The position numbers and the translations under genes were made by a program. Positions 34,304-42,496 of a stretch of DNA of 64,000 nucleotides are shown here, piece after piece. The stretch's first letter is position 1. Each line of letters begins with the position of its first letter. The DNA lies in contig CALALX010000003.1 of NCBI GenBank assembly GCA_937925635.1, positions 1 to 64,000 on the forward strand. The letters are read 5' to 3'. Source of the DNA: an uncultured Caulobacter sp. (GTDB lineage: Bacteria > Pseudomonadota > Alphaproteobacteria > Caulobacterales > Caulobacteraceae). The notes beneath the pieces were generated by a model. That model did no database searches. It was not told the origin of the DNA and saw only the letters and a program-made list of their open reading frames with translations.

Positions 34304-35515
34304 TCAGGTCTCCGACGCCAGCGCGTGGAATCGGGCGATGGCGCCGTAGACGCCGAGGCCGACGCCCATCGCCGCCTTGTCGAAGTCGATCGCGTTCTGG
34401 GCCAGGAAGACCATGACCGAGCCGTCCGTCGGGTCCGCCTGCCACCAGCCGCCATACGCGCCAGGCCAGGCCACGGCGCCCACGCCGCCCTTGCCGCGCT
34501 GGACGTCCGCCCTCGCCGGATCGGTCACCACCGCCAGTCCAAGGCCGAAGCCCTGGCCCGAGAAGACCGGCAGGCCGAGCAGTGTCGCGCTCTCGACCTG
34601 CTCCGGCGTCAGATGGTTGGTGGTCATTCGCCGCACGGTCTCGACCTTCAGCAGCCGCACGCCGTCGACGGCCCCATCTCCGACGAACATCCGCGCGAAC
34701 TTCAGGTAGTCGTCGACCGTGGACCAGAGGCCGGCGCCGCCGGACTCGAACGTCAGGCCAACGGGACGCTCAGCCAGGAAGGCCGGGCCTTCCGGCGGGT
34801 GCACCGGCCGGTGCTCAAGCCGACCCTCGTCGTCGAAGCCGTAGAGCCTTGCGCGGCGGTGATGCTTTCCCTGCGGTACGATGAAGCCCGTGTCGGCCAT
34901 GCCCAGCGGCCGAAAGATGCGCTCGGCCAGCAGCTCGCCGAGGCTCTGGCCGGCGATCCGGGCGATGAGCAGTCCCAGCAACTCGCTTGAGAAGCCGTAG
35001 TGGAAGTTGGCGCCCGGCTGGTCGATCAGCGGCAGGCCGGCCATGGCCGCGATCCAGTCGTCCGGCGATCGCGGGCTGTCGATGTCCATACCGAAGGCGC
35101 CGGCATAGGCCGCCGCGATCGGCCCGCTGTGGAAGCCGCCGACGGTGATCCCGGACCGATGGGTCAGCAGGTCCAGCATGGTGATCGACCGCTCGGCCGG
35201 AACGGTGTCGTCCAGCGCGCCCTCCGGCGAGCGCAGCACACGCATGTCGGCGAACTCGGGCGCCCAACGGGTGATCGGGTCATCGAGCGCGAATCGGCCT
35301 TCGTCATACAGCGACAGCGCGGCCGTCGCGGTGATCGGTTTGCTCATCGAGGCGATGCGGAAGATCGTGTCCCGCTGCATGGGCAGGCCCGCCTCGCGGT
35401 CGCGCAGCCCGACGGCCGCCGCATGGACCACACGGTCTCGCCAGACCAGCGCGGCGGCGCCGGCGATCTGGCCCCCGTCGACAAAGGCCCGCAGTTGCGT
35501 CTCGATGGCGTCCAT
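34304..35515 (-). CDS. Serine hydrolase of the class C beta-lactamase/esterase family
   Basis: 403 residues without a signal peptide, so likely cytoplasmic. The S-x-x-K catalytic pair is S56-K59 in ASMSKP; the second motif is Y-containing HYGFSSELLG rather than YxN; a C-terminal GGVGAVAWPGAYGGWW supplies the third, HTG-like region. This pattern suits an EstB-like esterase or transacylase more than a true beta-lactamase. It is divergent from a TetR regulator across a 68-base AT-rich region with two dyads, so it is the likely target of that regulator. Confidence 0.9.
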   Translation of the reverse strand: MDAIETQLRAFVDGGQIAGAAALVWRDRVVHAAAVGLRDREAGLPMQRDTIFRIASMSKPITATAALSLYDEGRFALDDPITRWAPEFADMRVLRSPEGALDDTVPAERSITMLDLLTHRSGITVGGFHSGPIAAAYAGAFGMDIDSPRSPDDWIAAMAGLPLIDQPGANFHYGFSSELLGLLIARIAGQSLGELLAERIFRPLGMADTGFIVPQGKHHRRARLYGFDDEGRLEHRPVHPPEGPAFLAERPVGLTFESGGAGLWSTVDDYLKFARMFVGDGAVDGVRLLKVETVRRMTTNHLTPEQVESATLLGLPVFSGQGFGLGLAVVTDPARADVQRGKGGVGAVAWPGAYGGWWQADPTDGSVMVFLAQNAIDFDKAAMGVGLGVYGAIARFHALASET

Positions 35516-35536
35516 GACCGCTCCCCGAAAGTGGCC

Positions 35537-35566
35537 CTATTATAAAATAATAGAATTACAAAATTC
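35537..35566. promoter_or_regulatory. Two adjacent dyads between the serine hydrolase and TetR genes
   Basis: CTATTAT-AAA-ATAATAG (35537-35553) is a perfect inverted repeat, and GAATT-ACAA-AATTC (35553-35566) is another sharing one base with it. The stretch is strongly AT-rich in a GC-rich genome and sits 15-40 bases from both divergent starts. It is the natural operator for the TetR protein encoded at 35584. Confidence 0.65.
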
Positions 35567-35583
35567 CGGACTATGGTCGCGTC

Positions 35584-36195
35584 ATGACCGCAGAAGCGTT
35601 GGAATCGTCGCCTCGCCGCCGGCCGAAGGGCGACAAGCGGGCGCGAACCCGCGCGGCGCTGCTGGACGCCGCGCTGGAACTGACGCGCCGCGACGGCTTC
35701 GAGGCGACCACGCTGCAGGCGATCGCCGAGCAGGCGGGCATGACCACCGGCGCCATCTACGGCAACTTCCGCAATCGGGATGAACTGTTCATGGCCCTGG
35801 CGGAGCGCCAGTGGACGCAGATCCGACCCGTCTTCCGCCCGGGCTGCAGCTTCGCGGAGATGATGGACGCTGTCGCGGACGCGGTGATCGCGGCCGCCCG
35901 CGAGCGGCGGGAGAGCGCGGTCGGGGCCCTGACGTTCCGCGCCTACGCCCTGCGCCACGAGGAGGTGCGCGAGCGGTTCCGCGACGCCGTGGCGCCCGGC
36001 TACGACGCCGGCGCCGCCTGGTTCAGGGCCAACTGGCGCGAGGACCAGTTGCCGATGCCGGCGGAGACGCTGGTGCGGGTGATCAACGCCATGATCGAGG
36101 GCCTGCTGTTCCAGCGCTTCCTGACGCCGGAACTGACGCCCGACAGCGTCATCCGTTCAGCCTTCGCCGTGCTGGCGGCGCGGCGGGCGGCTTAG
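35584..36195 (+). CDS. TetR/AcrR family transcriptional regulator
   Basis: 203 residues. N-terminal helix-turn-helix: RAALLDAALELTRRDGFEAT, then LQAIAEQAGMTTGAIYGNF, then RNRDELFMALAE. The C-terminal ligand-binding part is helical and unlike well-known members. Divergent from the serine hydrolase with a double dyad between them. Its stop overlaps that of converging prfA by four bases. Confidence 0.93.
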   Translation: MTAEALESSPRRRPKGDKRARTRAALLDAALELTRRDGFEATTLQAIAEQAGMTTGAIYGNFRNRDELFMALAERQWTQIRPVFRPGCSFAEMMDAVADAVIAAARERRESAVGALTFRAYALRHEEVRERFRDAVAPGYDAGAAWFRANWREDQLPMPAETLVRVINAMIEGLLFQRFLTPELTPDSVIRSAFAVLAARRAA

Positions 36196-37268
36196 TTGAA
36201 CTCGTCTTCCAGCGCCGCCAGCCGCGCGGCCTGGTCCTCGGCGATCAGCGGGTTGATCACGTCATCCAGCGCGCCGCCCTCCATCACCTTGTCCAGGTTG
36301 TAGAGGGTCAGGTTGATGCGGTGATCGGTGACCCGGCCCTGGGGGAAGTTGTAGGTGCGGATGCGCTCGGAGCGGTCGCCGCTGCCGACCTGGCTCTTGC
36401 GGGCGTCGGAGCGGGCGTCATCCAGCGCCTGGCGCTGCAGGTCATAGAGCCGGGCCTTGAGGTTGGCCATCGCCTTGCGGCGGTTCTCGTGCTGGCTCTT
36501 TTCGGAGCTGGTCACCACCACGCCCGTCGGCAGGTGGGTGATGCGCACGGCGGAGTCGGTCTTGTTGACGTGCTGGCCGCCGGCCCCGCTGGATCGGTAG
36601 GTGTCGATGCGCAGGTCGGCGTCGTTGATGACGATGTCGACGTCCTCGGCCTCGGGCAGCACCGCGACCGTGGCCGCCGAGGTGTGGATACGACCCTGGG
36701 CCTCGGTCTCCGGCACGCGCTGCACGCGGTGCACGCCGCTCTCGAACTTCAGCCGGCCGAACACGCCGTCGCCGGTGATCGAGGCGATGATCTCCTTGTA
36801 GCCGCCCATTTCGCTCTCGGAGACGCTGTCGACCTCCACGCGCCAGCCTTTGGTGGCGGCGTAGCGCTGGTACATGCGGAACAGGTCGCCGGCGAACAGG
36901 GCGGCCTCGTCGCCGCCGGTGCCGGCGCGGACCTCGAGAATGGCCGACGCGTTCTCGTCCTTGTCGCGGGGCGCCAGCAGCAGGGCCACAGCCCGTTCCA
37001 TCTCGGGCAGGCGCTCGTCCAGCCGCTCAAGCTCGTCGCGGGCCAGTTCCGAGATGTCCGGGTCCGGGTCGGCCGCCATGGCCTCGAGCTCGGGCCGTTC
37101 GGACTGCGCCTTCTGCACCGCCATCACCGCCTCGGCGACCGGCTTCAGCTCGGCGTGCTCCTTGGACAGCTTAACGATCTCGCTTCCCTCCGTGGCCGCG
37201 CCCATGCGCGCCTCGATCTCGCGAAAGCGGTCGAGCACCTGGTCGAGACGGGCCTGGGGGAGTCGCAA
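36192..37268 (-). CDS. prfA: Peptide chain release factor 1
   Basis: 358 residues. Releases the chain at UAA and UAG stop codons. The codon-recognition tripeptide region reads RVPETEAQGRIHTSA, the peptidyl-tRNA hydrolysis motif is SSGAGGQHVNKTD with GGQ, and RSERIRTYNFPQGRVTDHRI follows. Its methylase PrmC lies beyond three unrelated genes. A repeat element sits upstream. Confidence 0.97.
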   Translation of the reverse strand: MRLPQARLDQVLDRFREIEARMGAATEGSEIVKLSKEHAELKPVAEAVMAVQKAQSERPELEAMAADPDPDISELARDELERLDERLPEMERAVALLLAPRDKDENASAILEVRAGTGGDEAALFAGDLFRMYQRYAATKGWRVEVDSVSESEMGGYKEIIASITGDGVFGRLKFESGVHRVQRVPETEAQGRIHTSAATVAVLPEAEDVDIVINDADLRIDTYRSSGAGGQHVNKTDSAVRITHLPTGVVVTSSEKSQHENRRKAMANLKARLYDLQRQALDDARSDARKSQVGSGDRSERIRTYNFPQGRVTDHRINLTLYNLDKVMEGGALDDVINPLIAEDQAARLAALEDEFN

Positions 37269-37349
37269 GGGACGGGAACCTGGGAAGAGGAACGGAGGGC
37301 GGTCTCTCTAGCGCCCCGGGGGCGTCGCGTCACGCCCCACCTCCATCCC

Positions 37350-37471
37350 GTCATGGCCCGATTTGTTCGGGCCACCCAAGAACACCGTGCGTGCAAGAAG
37401 GGCGCGGATCGCTCCGCGCCCTCTCGCTTCTGTCATCAGGCATGGGTGGCCCGGACGAGCCGGGCCATGAC
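37350..37471. repeat. 122-nt palindromic intergenic element
   Basis: The ends are near-inverted: GTCATGGCCCGATTTGTTCG with GGCCACCCA on the left and TGGGTGGCCCGG with CCGGGCCATGAC on the right. A central hairpin GGGCGCGGA-TCGC-TCCGCGCCC (37400-37421) is perfect. It lies between the M23 peptidase stop and prfA. It resembles a BIME-like repeat and may end transcription from the peptidase gene. Confidence 0.7.
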
Positions 37472-37484
37472 GCCCGTTTGGTTG

Positions 37485-38882
37485 CTACCCCGCGCGCGGG
37501 CGCAGAGCCGGGGCGGCGGCCTTGAAATCGGCCTTGGCCAGCTTCTTGCCGGCCGCGGTCGCGCCGTCGGTCGCCGGCGCGCCGATCGCGGCGCGGCGCG
37601 GCGCCAGCAGGGTGTCGAGGCGAGCCTTGGACGCCTTGAAGGCGGCCACGTCGCGCGGATCCTGCGAGACGCCGATGGCGAACTTCTGGCCCATCGGGTT
37701 CACGCGCACGCCCCGGCGCCAGATTTCATAGTGCAGGTGCGGGCCGGTCGAAGCGCCGGTGGAGCCGACGTAGGCGATGACCTGGCCCTGGCTGACGCGA
37801 TGGCCGGCCTTCAGGCCCTTGGCGTAGCGCGACAGGTGCGCATAGCCGGTCTCCCAGCCGTCGGCGTGCCGGATTCGCACCCAGTTGCCGTAGCCGCCCC
37901 AGCGTCGGGCCTCGATGACCACGCCGTCGCCGGCGGCCAGGACGGGCGTGCCCGTGCCGGCCCCGAAGTCGATGCCCTGGTGCATCTTGGTATAGCCCAG
38001 GATCGGGTGGCGGCGGATGCCGAAGCGCGAGGTGATGCGGGCGCCGTCGACCGGCGTGCGCAGCAGCATGCTCTTGATGGTCTTGCCGACGCTGTCGAGG
38101 AAGGTCTTCTTCCCGGCGACGTTGGTGAACCCATAGAACCGCTGGCCCTTGATCTCGGCGTACTGCAGGCCGCTGGCTTCGACGGTGCGGCCGCTCTCGG
38201 TGACCTTGCGATCGAACACCAGGCAGAACGGATCGCCGGCCTTGATGTCGCGCGAGAAGTCGATCTTGTGGGCGAACAGCTTGGACGCCTCGGCGACGAT
38301 GGCCGAATTGGCGCCGATCGCGGCGGCGCTCTCGTGGAACGAGCCGTCCATCTTGCCGCAGGCGACCGTGGTCTCGGCCCGGACCTTCTCTTCCAGTTCG
38401 CGCAGGCGCAGCGCGCCGTCGAAGGTGCGCGAGACAGTGATGGTCTTGGCCGCGTCGGTGCGCATCGACAGGCCGATCAGGCGAGCAGGCCCACGACGGT
38501 CCAGCGGACGTGCGACCGAGGCCACGAAGTCCATGCCGGCCTTGATGTTGACGGTGTCGATCGACTGGCTGAGCACGCCGACGACATCGCGAGCCTCCGC
38601 GTCAGCCACGCCGCTGCGGGCGACGGCGGCGGTCAGGGTCTCGCCCGGCCGGACTTCGACGTTGACGTTCTGGCCATGACCGAATCCGGGTTGGGCCTCG
38701 GCTTCGGCGAAGGCGGCGTGCTGCAGAGCCGCCATGGCGGCCGGGTCGAGCGGCTGGCTGACGGCGATCTGCGGACCCGCGGTCAACTTCCAGCCGAGGC
38801 CGAGGGCGGCGAACCCCACGACAGCCACAAGGATCTTCGGCGCGAAGCGAAGCGTCGGGCGCCTGGGATCAAACTCCTGCAT
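37485..38882 (-). CDS. M23 family metallopeptidase (LytM-type murein endopeptidase), membrane-anchored
   Basis: 465 residues from the ATG at 38882 (GGGGGACC just upstream; a further-upstream ATG is not supported). One membrane segment at about 16-34 (LVAVVGFAALGLGWKLTAG). The mid part is an OapA/LysM-like region with VRPGETLTAAVARSGV. The C-terminal catalytic domain has the zinc ligands in MHQGIDFGAG and GPHLHYEIW, preceded by the usual ARITSRFGIRRHPILGY. Complete ligands imply an active cell-wall hydrolase, unlike degenerate EnvC/DipM-type activators. Confidence 0.94.
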   Translation of the reverse strand: MQEFDPRRPTLRFAPKILVAVVGFAALGLGWKLTAGPQIAVSQPLDPAAMAALQHAAFAEAEAQPGFGHGQNVNVEVRPGETLTAAVARSGVADAEARDVVGVLSQSIDTVNIKAGMDFVASVARPLDRRGPARLIGLSMRTDAAKTITVSRTFDGALRLRELEEKVRAETTVACGKMDGSFHESAAAIGANSAIVAEASKLFAHKIDFSRDIKAGDPFCLVFDRKVTESGRTVEASGLQYAEIKGQRFYGFTNVAGKKTFLDSVGKTIKSMLLRTPVDGARITSRFGIRRHPILGYTKMHQGIDFGAGTGTPVLAAGDGVVIEARRWGGYGNWVRIRHADGWETGYAHLSRYAKGLKAGHRVSQGQVIAYVGSTGASTGPHLHYEIWRRGVRVNPMGQKFAIGVSQDPRDVAAFKASKARLDTLLAPRRAAIGAPATDGATAAGKKLAKADFKAAAPALRPRAG

Positions 38883-39025
38883 CGGTCCCCCGTCGTTGAC
38901 GATGCCGCAAGCGTCAGAATGACACGGCTGGGTAGCCCCCCAGCAACTGTCGGGCCGGTTCATGCCGGACCCCGGACGTTAAGCGCAAGCAATATTCGGT
39001 GCTTCGGCCGATTTGTCACGTCGGC

Positions 39026-39442
39026 TCACCCCTGGGGCGCATTCCCGGGGACGACTCGCTCGCCGTCCTCCTTGACGAACGCTGCGGGAGGCGTGTCGAG
39101 GATGGCGAAGACGGCCTCCGAAGGCCGCGACAGCACCGCGCCCCGGGGGCTGGTCACGATGGGGCGTTCGACCAGGATCGGATGGGCGACCATGGCTTCC
39201 AGGATCGCCGCGTCGCTTGTCGCCGGATCGGTCAGCCCGAGTTCGGCGGCCGGCGTGCCCTTCACGCGAAGGATATCTCGCGGGCCCTTCCCCAGCTTGG
39301 CCAGCAGATCCTCGAGCTGCGGCCGGGTCCAACCGGTCTTCAGGTATTCGACGACGGTCGGCTCGACGCCGGATTGCCGGATGGCGGCCAGCGTATTGCG
39401 CGAGGTGCCGCAGGCGGGATTGTGGAAGATGGTGACGGTCAT
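39026..39442 (-). CDS. arsC: Arsenate reductase, thioredoxin-fold (glutaredoxin-linked ArsC)
   Basis: 138 residues. Reduces arsenate to arsenite with glutathione/glutaredoxin. Active-site Cys in FHNPACGTSRNTL, then the arginine triad region GWTRPQLEDLLAKLG and VTSPRGAVLSRPSEAV. ATG at 39442 overlaps the acr3 stop by four bases, so it is the last gene of the arsenic operon. A second, unrelated arsenate reductase lies two genes upstream. Confidence 0.94.
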   Translation of the reverse strand: MTVTIFHNPACGTSRNTLAAIRQSGVEPTVVEYLKTGWTRPQLEDLLAKLGKGPRDILRVKGTPAAELGLTDPATSDAAILEAMVAHPILVERPIVTSPRGAVLSRPSEAVFAILDTPPAAFVKEDGERVVPGNAPQG

Positions 39443-40485
39443 GGCGCGGCCTTTTCCTTCAAGCGGGCGGGGCGCTCGTACCAGTCCTTGCTCCGGTTGA
39501 CGATGGCGACCACCGTCAGCATGACCGGCACCTCGACCAGGACCCCGACCACGGTGGCCAACGCGGCCCCGGACTTGAAGCCGAAGAGGCTGATCGCCGC
39601 CGCCACCGCCAGTTCGAAGAAGTTGCTGGCCCCGATCAGGGCCGAGGGGCCGGCCACGCAATGCGCCTCGCCGGTCGCCCGGTTCAGCAGGTAGGCGATG
39701 CCCGCGTTGAAATAGACCTGGATCAGGATCGGGACCGCGAGCAGGGCGATGATCAGCGGCTGGGCGATGATCTGTTCACCCTGGAAGGCGAACAGCAGCA
39801 CCAAGGTCGCGAGCAGGGCCATGATCGACACCGGCCCCAGCTTCGCCAGCGCGGACTGCATGGCTGCCTCTCCCCTCGCCAGGAGCAGCTTGCGCAGGAC
39901 CTGGGCGATGATGACGGGCGCCACGATATAGAGCCCGACCGACAGCAGCAGGGTCTCCCAGGGGACGGTGATCGCGGAGAGGCCCAGCAGGAGGGCGACG
40001 ATCGGGGCGAAGGCCACCACCATGATGGCGTCGTTCAGCGCCACCTGGCTCAGCGTGAAGTTGGGCTCTCCCCGGGTCAGGTTGCTCCAGACGAACACCA
40101 TGGCGGTGCAGGGCGCCGCCGCCAGGATGATCAGGCCGGCGATGTAGCTGTCGATCTGCCCGGCCGGCAGCCAAGGCCGGAAGAGCACGCCGATGAACAG
40201 CCAGGCCAACAGCGCCATCGAGAACGGCTTGACCGCCCAGTTGATGAACAGGGTGACGCCGATGCCGCGCCAGTGGCGGCCGACCTCGCGCATCGCGGCG
40301 AAGTCGATCTTCATCAGCATCGGAATGATCATGAGCCAGATCAGGCCGGCCACTGGAAGGTTGACCTGGGCCATCTCGAGCCCCCCGACAGCCTGGAAGG
40401 CGGCCGGGAAGACGTGGCCGAGCGTGATGCCCGCCACGATGCAGAGCGCGACCCACAGGGTCAGGAAGCGTTCGAAGATCGACAT
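39439..40485 (-). CDS. acr3: Arsenite efflux permease, ACR3 family
   Basis: 348 residues with about ten membrane segments. ACR3 exports As(OH)3. The essential cysteine region reads AAPCTAMVFVWSNL, and NWAVKPFSMALLAW and GPSALIGASNFFELAVA are other conserved helices. This is ACR3, not the unrelated ArsB carrier. It starts two bases after the LMW reductase stop and overlaps arsC. Confidence 0.95.
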   Translation of the reverse strand: MSIFERFLTLWVALCIVAGITLGHVFPAAFQAVGGLEMAQVNLPVAGLIWLMIIPMLMKIDFAAMREVGRHWRGIGVTLFINWAVKPFSMALLAWLFIGVLFRPWLPAGQIDSYIAGLIILAAAPCTAMVFVWSNLTRGEPNFTLSQVALNDAIMVVAFAPIVALLLGLSAITVPWETLLLSVGLYIVAPVIIAQVLRKLLLARGEAAMQSALAKLGPVSIMALLATLVLLFAFQGEQIIAQPLIIALLAVPILIQVYFNAGIAYLLNRATGEAHCVAGPSALIGASNFFELAVAAAISLFGFKSGAALATVVGVLVEVPVMLTVVAIVNRSKDWYERPARLKEKAAP

Positions 40486-40487
40486 GG

Positions 40488-40982
40488 TCAGTTCTCGCCG
40501 ATGCGGTCGAGCCGGGCCTGGAGCGTCAGCCGGTCGAGGCTGGCCATCGGCAGGTTGGTGAACAGCTCAAGCCGGTTGTGCAGCCGGCCGTAAGTGTCGG
40601 CGAAGGCCGCCGCGATTTCCGCTTCGCTGCCCTGGACGGCCGCGGGATCGGGCGCCCCCCAGTGGGCCGTCATGGGCTGTCCCGGCCAGATCGGACAGAC
40701 CTCGCCGGCGGCGTTGTCACAGACGGTGAACACGAAGTGCAGCTCGGGCGCGTCCGGATTATGGGACCGGTCGAACTCTTCCCACGACTTGGAGCGCAGA
40801 TGCCCGACAGGGTAGTTGAAACGCTGCAGCAGGCTCAGGGCGTGGGGATTGACCTTTCCGGTCGGCATCGATCCCGCCGAAAAGGCCATGAACCGTCCGG
40901 CGCCCAGTCGGTTGAGGATCGACTCGGCCAGGATCGACCGGGCCGAGTTGCCGGTGCAGAGGAAGAGCACGTTGTGGCTCAC
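40488..40982 (-). CDS. Arsenate reductase, low-molecular-weight phosphatase fold
   Basis: 164 residues from a GTG at 40982. The P-loop CTGNSARS (C-x5-R) holds the nucleophilic cysteine, and FVFTVCDNAAGEVCPIWPG contains the Cys pair used in thioredoxin-coupled arsenate reductases, with HWGAPDPAAV the catalytic Asp loop. So the operon has two chemically distinct arsenate reductases. Start overlaps the arsR stop by four bases. Confidence 0.93.
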   Translation of the reverse strand: MSHNVLFLCTGNSARSILAESILNRLGAGRFMAFSAGSMPTGKVNPHALSLLQRFNYPVGHLRSKSWEEFDRSHNPDAPELHFVFTVCDNAAGEVCPIWPGQPMTAHWGAPDPAAVQGSEAEIAAAFADTYGRLHNRLELFTNLPMASLDRLTLQARLDRIGEN

Positions 40983-41332
40983 GCGCAACCCTCCGCGCCG
41001 CAGCCGGTTGCCCTGGCGATCTCTGCCAGCGGCGCGCAGATGGCCGGCTCGCCGGAACAGCAATCCTCCATCAGGAAGGTCAGCAGACCGCTCATCGCGC
41101 CGTAGTCGGCGCTGTAGATGACTGATCGACCCTCGCGCCGCGACCGGATCAGGCCCGCGTGGCTGAGGATGGTCAGGCCGGACGACAGGGTGTTGGGCAG
41201 GGTGCCGGTGGCCTCGGCGATCTTGCCGGCGGCGAGCCCCTCGGGGCCGGCCTTCACCAGCAGTCGGAAGACCTCCAGCCGGCCAGCGTGGGCGAGCGCG
41301 GAAAGGGCGGTGACGGCGTCAATCTGTTCCAT
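40979..41332 (-). CDS. arsR: ArsR-family arsenite-responsive repressor
   Basis: 117 residues. Winged-helix regulator with DNA-recognition segment GTLPNTLSSGLTILSHAGLI. It lacks the ELCVCDL site of the E. coli type; instead C91, C92 and C99 (DCCSGEPAIC) plus C111 and C116 lie at the C-terminus, as in Acidithiobacillus-type ArsR. It should leave the DNA on binding As(III). A dyad two bases upstream of its start (41334-41351) is a candidate operator. Confidence 0.93.
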   Translation of the reverse strand: MEQIDAVTALSALAHAGRLEVFRLLVKAGPEGLAAGKIAEATGTLPNTLSSGLTILSHAGLIRSRREGRSVIYSADYGAMSGLLTFLMEDCCSGEPAICAPLAEIARATGCGAEGCA

Positions 41333-41333
41333 G

Positions 41334-41351
41334 ATTCCAGAATATCGGAAT
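41334..41351. promoter_or_regulatory. Candidate ArsR operator between arsI and arsR
   Basis: ATTCC at 41334-41338 and GGAAT at 41347-41351 are exact complements around eight AT-rich bases, immediately upstream of the arsR start. This is the expected place for autoregulation. Inference only. Confidence 0.4.
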
Positions 41352-41372
41352 TCAATGACGCCGTCGTGACCC

Positions 41373-41816
41373 TTAACCGCAGCAGGCGGCGCGAGGGGCT
41401 TCGGCCTGACCGGCCGCCGCGAGCAGGGCGGCGGGCTCGCCTTCGCCGTAGGTCGTGGCCTCGCCGGTGGTGTGGAAGGTCTCCCAGCGCACGCCCGAGG
41501 GGTCGACGACCCAGCTCTTGTCCGACTTGGCGTAACAGCAGGTGGTCGCCTCCTGATCGAAGGTCGTCTCGCCGGCGGCCTTCAGGCGCGTGGCGATCTC
41601 GGCGAGTTCCGGGCCGGTGTCGGCCTGGACACCGACGTGGTCGATGCCGGCCGCCCGCCCGCGCCGCGAGATGGCGAGGTTCACGCGCGGGTCCTCGAGC
41701 ATCCACTTGGCGTAGTCGTCCTTCACCACGCTCGGCTCGGCGCCGAACAGGGTGGAGTAGAAGCCGATCGAACGGTCGAGGTCCTCGACGGCGATATGCA
41801 GGTGCAGGCGCTTCAT
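41373..41816 (-). CDS. arsI: ArsI/CadI-type metalloenzyme (organoarsenical C-As lyase)
   Basis: 147 residues from the ATG at 41816 (GGAGACC upstream; a TTG four codons earlier is rejected). Type I extradiol dioxygenase-like fold: metal ligands H5/H7 region, H60 and E112, with the As(III)-binding pair C93-C94 in EATTCCYAKSDK, as in ArsI that demethylates trivalent methylarsenicals. The C-terminal tail ends AACCG. First gene of the operon, so methylated arsenic may be a real substrate for the cell. Confidence 0.88.
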   Translation of the reverse strand: MKRLHLHIAVEDLDRSIGFYSTLFGAEPSVVKDDYAKWMLEDPRVNLAISRRGRAAGIDHVGVQADTGPELAEIATRLKAAGETTFDQEATTCCYAKSDKSWVVDPSGVRWETFHTTGEATTYGEGEPAALLAAAGQAEAPRAACCG

Positions 41817-41831
41817 GGCGGTCTCCAAAAA

Positions 41832-41843
41832 TCGATAATTCGA
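41832..41843. promoter_or_regulatory. Candidate control site upstream of arsI
   Basis: TCGATAATTCGA has TCGA arms around TAAT, followed by an AT-rich run (AGAAATAAGGAAATATAT) that looks like the operon promoter region. It is 16 bases before the arsI start. Modest support. Confidence 0.35.
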
Positions 41844-41892
41844 GAAATAAGGAAATATATGCGGCCGTCAAGGGCCGGCTTGACGGCGCCCC

Positions 41893-41912
41893 TTGATTGA
41901 TCATTCAATCAA
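41893..41912. promoter_or_regulatory. Perfect 20-nt palindrome before the DUF4287 gene
   Basis: TTGATTGA (41893-41900) and TCAATCAA (41905-41912) are exact complements around TCAT. The site is 20 bases before the ATG at 41933 and just ahead of its GGAG. It looks like an operator; the binding protein is unknown. The divergent ars operon starts 76 bases away, so it could serve both. Confidence 0.6.
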
Positions 41913-41932
41913 CGCATAACGGAGATACGCCG

Positions 41933-42493
41933 ATGGCCAGCCTCGACGACGCGACGCGCACCATGATCCGCAATCTCGAGGAGAAGACAGGGCGCAATCT
42001 GGGCGACTGGGCGGACCTCGCGAACACCTCGGGACACGAGAAGCACGGTCAGATCGTCGCCTGGCTGAAGAGCGAGCACGGCCTGGGCCACGGCTACGCC
42101 AATCTGGTCGCGCTGGAGTCTCGCGGCGGCCTGACCCGCGAGGCTTCGGAAGAAGACGCCGTCGCGGCCGTCTTCGCTGGCGAAAAGGCGGCGCTGCGAC
42201 CGCTCTACGACGTGATCGAGGCCTGGGTGAAGGGCCTGGGCGGTGATGTCGAGATCGCGCCGAAGAAGGCCAACGTCTCGGTGCGGCGCTCCAAGCAGTT
42301 CGCGCTGATCCAGCCCTCCAGGAAGACCCGCATGGACCTGGGCCTCCAACTCAAGGGCGTCACGCCGTCCGGCCGGCTGGAAGCCTCCGGCTCCTGGAAC
42401 GCCATGGTCAGCCATCGCGTCCGGCTCGAGGACGCGGCGGCCTTCGACAGCGAGGTGAGAGGCTGGCTGAAGGCGGCCTACGACGCGGCCTGA
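41933..42493 (+). CDS. DUF4287/DUF5655 protein
   Basis: 186 residues from the ATG at 41933 (GGAG at 41921-41924). DUF4287 at about 1-70 (MIRNLEEKTGRNLGDWADL, HGQIVAWLKSEHGLGHGYANL) and DUF5655 at about 85-186 (LRPLYDVIEAWVKGLGGDVE, RRSKQFALIQPSRKTRMDL, with VSHRVRL) form the standard two-domain layout. Function is unknown; relatives are small cytoplasmic proteins. A palindrome lies right upstream. It is divergent from the arsenic operon. Confidence 0.88.
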   Translation: MASLDDATRTMIRNLEEKTGRNLGDWADLANTSGHEKHGQIVAWLKSEHGLGHGYANLVALESRGGLTREASEEDAVAAVFAGEKAALRPLYDVIEAWVKGLGGDVEIAPKKANVSVRRSKQFALIQPSRKTRMDLGLQLKGVTPSGRLEASGSWNAMVSHRVRLEDAAAFDSEVRGWLKAAYDAA

Positions 42494-42496
42494 TTG

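Noticed and set aside
34304..35515. Beta-lactam resistance gene
   Set aside because: It has S-x-x-K but no signal peptide and an altered Y-x-N motif, so an esterase-like role fits better than an AmpC enzyme.
35811..39500. A 1229-codon open frame on the plus strand
   Set aside because: It is antisense to prfA and the M23 peptidase gene, which have clear family motifs. The frame stays open because of high GC content, and its protein shows no domain.
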